Origin: Byssochlamys sp. IMV 00236
Taxonomy: Eukaryota > Ascomycota > Eurotiomycetes > Eurotiales > Thermoascaceae
Direction: 5' to 3'
NCBI GenBank assembly: GCA_001931875.2
Contig: MSJH02000214.1
Coordinates: forward strand, 1 to 22,576
Length of the DNA: 22,576 nucleotides
Below are positions 19,076 to 22,576 of the stretch, piece by piece; position 1 is the first letter of the stretch; each line of letters starts with the position of its first letter. Under the pieces are notes generated by a model. The model was not told where the DNA came from and did no database searches. It saw only the letters and a list, made by a program, of their open reading frames with translations. A program made the position numbers and the translations under genes.

Positions 19076-20729
19076 CTATTCTTCTTCTTCTTCTTCAAAG
19101 TTTTCTGGCAAGTCATATTCATAAGCAGCATCCCAGCGCGACCCAGGGGCTTTTGCACTGACATATTTGATAAATCGCATAACACCTTGGTCTCTAAGAA
19201 CAATAGATAACTCATTTTTTCCTGCTGCTAAGCTCAATAATTCGCCATCCTCATCAGCCGCTTTATAAGTAGCTGGATCCTCTTCGCCATCATGTGCAGC
19301 CATGTAACACTCATATCCACCGATATCGCCATCCTCCCAGAATTCAGGTTTGTTTACATGGCAAAATGTAACGTCCAGCACTCCCTGACCTCTTGTGTTG
19401 GTTGTAGCCAATGTATAATCATGTCCTGGACGGAAACGACGGATCTGACCACGATAGCCAACTGGCATGATTTGTACAATGGCATTTAACCATTGACGGA
19501 ATGCTTCAGATTCAAATTTGGTGGCCAAGTACTGAAAGAGTTCATCTTTGCCAGTGGAAATCATAAAACGAGATCGATGAGGAGGGCCTTGAACGACCCA
19601 GCCTTCGCGTACGCCTGTACCATGAGGTGCAATACCATCCTTACCCGTGGCTAGTTTGTCTTCTTCGTCATATTGCTGTGTGATACGTTCTAATTTTTCA
19701 AGCAATGTCTCATTCAAGAATTTTTTGCATTGGACAGCAGATTCATCTAAAAAGGTTTCTGACAGCTTATGGATCATCTTTAGGTCCAGATAGTGAGGAT
19801 TGATCCATTCCGCCAGTTCAGTCAGCATATCCTCTGTTAATCCTACTGTTTCTTTTTCTTCTTCCTCTACTGGATATTTTGTGAAGTTGTCACTGGAATC
19901 TTCTTGAAGTTGCTCAAGCGAAGACTTTGCCTCTCCTTCATTAGATGGTTCCTTGTATCCAATTTCGCCTTCTTGTGGTATATGAAACCAGCCAGAGATG
20001 CTGAGACGATTACCCGTGCCAATGACCTCTTCTACTGAGTGGAATGAGTGGCCGGGTTGAACAGTAAACATAACAAATTGATTCCATTGAGGAGGAATGG
20101 TCACTGTAGGCTCTGATGCGGGGATACCCTTTTTGATAACTGGATAGAGTTCAAGAGCTCCACCATCTTCAGGCTTCCAAGGGTTTTCGGGGTCTGTGAG
20201 ATATAGAATGTACGATACTCTGCGAGTGCCTATCACATCATCGTGATTCAAAAGATGACAACCTGTTTGATAAGAGTTGATACTCATGTCCATCTTTGAG
20301 CCAGATAAAGGTCCACAGCCGGTGACATGAGAGATAAAGTTACGAAAATCCTGAGAATAAAGCGCGTTACGAAGTTCAAAAAGACTAGATAGCTGTTTCA
20401 ATTCTGTTTCGGGAAGACCGTCCAAATTGGCCAAGTCGCCTGTTTGGTTGACCTAATACATGTAAGTTCTCTTGTTGTCATATCATTGCATTCCTTCTCA
20501 CCTTGTAAATATCTGTTTCTTTAAGCGTAAAATGTAAACTGGAAAGAATTTCTTTGCGAACGCGCAATAAGAGATCATTATCACATAATTGATCAATTTT
20601 ACAGTGAAGATAAGGCTTGGATTCTTTATAAGCTTTTTCTAACCTCGTCAAGGACTCAACAGTGAATAGATCTTTTTGTAATTTGCCTTCAATTTGGCTA
20701 TCGTCAATTCTAGCTCGTTTATTTGACAT
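19076..20729 (-). CDS. TPA1: Prolyl 3,4-dihydroxylase, TPA1/OGFOD1 family
   Basis: Two exons, 20729-20502 and 20452-19076, separated by a 49-nt intron, give 534 aa. The protein is a 2-oxoglutarate/Fe(II) oxygenase with two double-stranded beta-helix domains. The N-terminal catalytic domain has Fe ligands His146 and Asp148 (LLNHDDVIG) and His214 (GHSFHSVEEV), and the 2-oxoglutarate Arg225 (NRLSISGWFH). An acidic linker (about 235-290) precedes a C-terminal non-catalytic domain (about 295-525), and the chain ends in six Glu residues encoded by a TTC microsatellite on the plus strand. Family members hydroxylate a proline of ribosomal protein uS12 (Rps23) and affect translation termination; fission yeast Ofd1 also controls Sre1 turnover under low oxygen. 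All metal ligands are present, so it should be active. It is convergent with the lipase gene (264 bp between stops). Confidence 0.94.
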
Positions 20730-20798
20730 TTGAAATATATATAAAAAAAAAGAAGAAGTAAAAAATCTTCTAGTGGCTCAGACTTTTATTTTTTCTGT

Positions 20799-21188
20799 CT
20801 ATTGACCAAATAATCTTGCTAAAAATCCCTTGTTGCTTTCCTTGTTTGCACCAAGAGCAGATATCAATTTTGAATAGTATTTTGGATTACTTGCAGGGTA
20901 TAGAATTGTTTCTGAAAGTGGATACTATGACAATGGTTAACTTGTTGGAAACTAGCAGAATTATAAGCTAACCTTTTGTTTAAAATCATTGTTTAATAAT
21001 TTTTCAAGTGCAAATAATTGTTTCTCTGCTTGAGCAATGTCAAGCGTGCTTTCATTCCGAAAACTTTCTTCAACTTTTGTTGTCAACACTTGTTTTAAAT
21101 CCTTATTAGGTCTCACTTTATCTACAGGCCATCGTTGAACAACCCTCAAGAATGAGCGATACAAGGGTTGAATCTCTGCAGAAGTCAT
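20799..21188 (-). CDS. Complex III assembly factor, UQCC2/Cbp6-like
   Basis: Two exons, 21188-20973 and 20924-20799, give 113 aa. The start reads LYRSFLRVVQRWPVDK, followed by KDLKQVLTTKVEESFR, which closely follows the pattern of human UQCC2 (YRRFLKL..WPVD, then a DL..YLR..V..AFR block). The second exon supplies YPLSETILYPASNPKYY. UQCC2/Cbp6 works with UQCC1/Cbp3 at the mitochondrial ribosome exit to bind newly made cytochrome b and guide it into the bc1 complex. No cleavable presequence is obvious. The gene is squeezed between neighbours on the same strand: 69 bp to the TPA1 start and 46 bp to the HOP2 stop. Confidence 0.82.
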
Positions 21189-21234
21189 TTATTTAAGAAA
21201 AAAAGAAAAAAGATAATGTCTGACATTTAAAAAT

Positions 21235-22152
21235 TTAAGAGGCAAGAGGATCTTTATCGTACGGTATACTGTCTTCTTCTATACCCAATTCCTCTTTTAG
21301 TTCATCAGGCTTTCCGGGCATATGCTCAGTTACTGTCTTGAAGATGGTTTGAAACTGTATAAACATCAGCCTGGCTTTCTTTATGATGTATATAGATCTT
21401 ACCATCGTACGTCTCTTCTTCCACTGATCTCTATTGCGAGTAAACTCTTCGTCTGCTCTCTTTCTTTTCTCTGGGGGTATAAGTACTACGCCACTCTTGA
21501 GATGATTGAGCCTTTGCTCCAATTGCTCATTCTATAATATACGTCATAAGAGCCTATCAATCATGTATAGACTTACTTCTTGTTTATATTTTTGAATGAG
21601 TTCTGTAGCTTCTTTTGTAGTTACATCACTCTTGAGCTTTGATAGTTCTATCATTCAAAATGAATATAAGCTTACATCTATGTGAATAATTACCTCCTTC
21701 AAGTCTCTTATTTTCACTCTTGACTGTATTAAGTTCATCACTGACCTTGTTGATTTCTACCTCAAGACTATCTAATGTCTGCCCCGTTTCGTCACTTTTA
21801 ACAACATCTTGTTTAATAGAATAAACGATTGACTTGCCATATGTCTTGGATATCACCTCTCCTTCTTCAACCAACTTGTCTAGTGCTTTTATAATATGTG
21901 CCTTGGAATATTTTGAGTGTAGGTTATTAAATACGTCGGCTTAGAGTCATACGTTGGTCACTATGTTTGTGTGTCTATATATCATTTAATTTACTTGCAC
22001 TATAAGGTCGGTTGACCTTTTTCATATACTCAAGGACTGCATGTTCTATTAAAAAAAAAGGAAATGCAATGAAAAAGAGAGAAGCAAAGAATCACTGCTA
22101 TCCAGCTACCTTCTTCTTTAGCACTTCCACCTGTGGTTTTTTTCTTGGCCAT
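21235..22152 (-). CDS. HOP2: Homologous-pairing protein 2 (meiotic recombination)
   Basis: Six exons, 22152-22110, 22045-21995, 21939-21694, 21647-21577, 21531-21403 and 21354-21235, join in frame to give 219 aa, close to the 217 aa of human PSMC3IP. Residues about 15-75 form the winged-helix DNA-binding domain (NRPYSATDVFNNL, then KALDKLVEEGEV). A coiled coil follows (residues about 85-150, LEVEINKVSDELNTVKSENK), and the C-terminal part has KRKRADEEFTRNRDQWKKRR. HOP2 forms a complex with MND1 that stimulates Dmc1/Rad51 strand exchange and prevents pairing of non-homologous chromosomes, in the nucleus during meiosis. The intact gene suggests the organism keeps a meiotic programme. Exons are very short (43 and 51 nt for the first two), so automatic prediction may miss the start. 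Confidence 0.93.
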
Positions 22153-22576
22153 GGAACTTGAAAGAAATGCAAAATGCTGGCAGTCGCATGAAAGTAAATC
22201 AAAATGACGCGCTGTGACCTCTTTTTTTTTATTCTATTGTATTTCTGAGAATAAAGCGCGACTCTGTGAGTTCATCTTCCTTGCCTTTTACTCTTTTGTC
22301 GACATTGCTTATTAAAGAAGCAATTATATAATTATTTCTCACCCTTGTTTTGATCATTATTTAGCTCATACGCTACTTCTTGATCGTATGTATTGTCCTT
22401 CAATTTGACATATGACAATGCGATGAGAGTATAGGTTAATCATAATGATCAACAATCTCAAATCCTGTTCCTCTATAAGCTCGAAACCACGACTATGAAT
22501 TCTATGAGACTAGACTCAGCTTGAAACGATAATGTAAAGAAAGAGCAGGAAAGGAAAAAAAAAAAAAAAAAAAAAA
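22153..22576. other. Right-end spacer with a possible orphan exon and a poly-A run
   Basis: A minus-strand stretch at about 22341-22440 reads as open coding sequence (for example ALSYVKLKDNTYDQEVAYEL) and ends at a good donor-like GTGAGA. However, it has no ATG in frame and is closed upstream by a stop. It may be an exon of another gene, but I cannot place it. The window ends in 22 consecutive A (22555-22576), probably a contig edge or a homopolymer. Confidence 0.35.

Noticed and set aside
1..22576. tRNA, rRNA or CRISPR-like arrays
   Set aside because: No cloverleaf with a T-loop GGTTCGA-type box, no rRNA signature, and no regularly spaced short repeats were seen on either strand.

Overview
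The window looks like nuclear DNA of an early-diverging filamentous fungus, most likely Mucoromycota (Mucorales-like). This is inferred from AT-rich spacers, many introns of about 45-75 nt with GTAAG-type donors and [T/C]AG acceptors, an animal-type hexameric glutamate dehydrogenase, and a LINE with a coiled-coil ORF1 followed by an endonuclease/reverse transcriptase ORF2. No tRNA, rRNA, CRISPR array or prokaryotic operon was found. Exon coordinates below were built by hand from frame, splice signals and family similarity.

Left part (1-3280): the 3' end of an epoxide-hydrolase-like gene (copy A), then a complete nine-exon TAF5 gene on the minus strand. Middle (about 3400-9735): a transposon block. 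An old, rearranged LINE relic (LINE-A, 3438-4990) has its 3' region interrupted by a second, nearly full-length LINE (LINE-B, 5003-9719) that is bounded by a perfect 16-bp target-site duplication. LINE-B keeps an open ORF1, but its ORF2 is broken by nonsense and frameshift mutations and has a changed RT active site. Next (9882-11675): a complete second epoxide hydrolase gene (copy B), followed by the same downstream DNA as copy A but with about 2.1 kb of TAF5 removed. The epoxide hydrolase-TAF5 block was therefore tandemly duplicated, and the second TAF5 was lost down to a scar of roughly 45 bp.

Right part (12052-22152): six ordinary genes. Plus strand: a mitochondrial glutamate dehydrogenase, a mitochondrial FtsH/AFG3-type m-AAA protease, and a secreted GDSL phospholipase B-like lipase. 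Minus strand, tightly packed: a TPA1/OGFOD1-type prolyl hydroxylase, a UQCC2/Cbp6-type complex III assembly factor, and the meiotic recombination factor HOP2. Three products are mitochondrial (GDH, m-AAA protease, UQCC2), but nothing indicates that they form a functional cluster.

I see no convincing new multi-gene system. The most notable features are the duplication with precise loss of one TAF5 copy, the mosaic divergence of the two epoxide hydrolase copies, and the nested LINEs with a possible twin-priming inversion.
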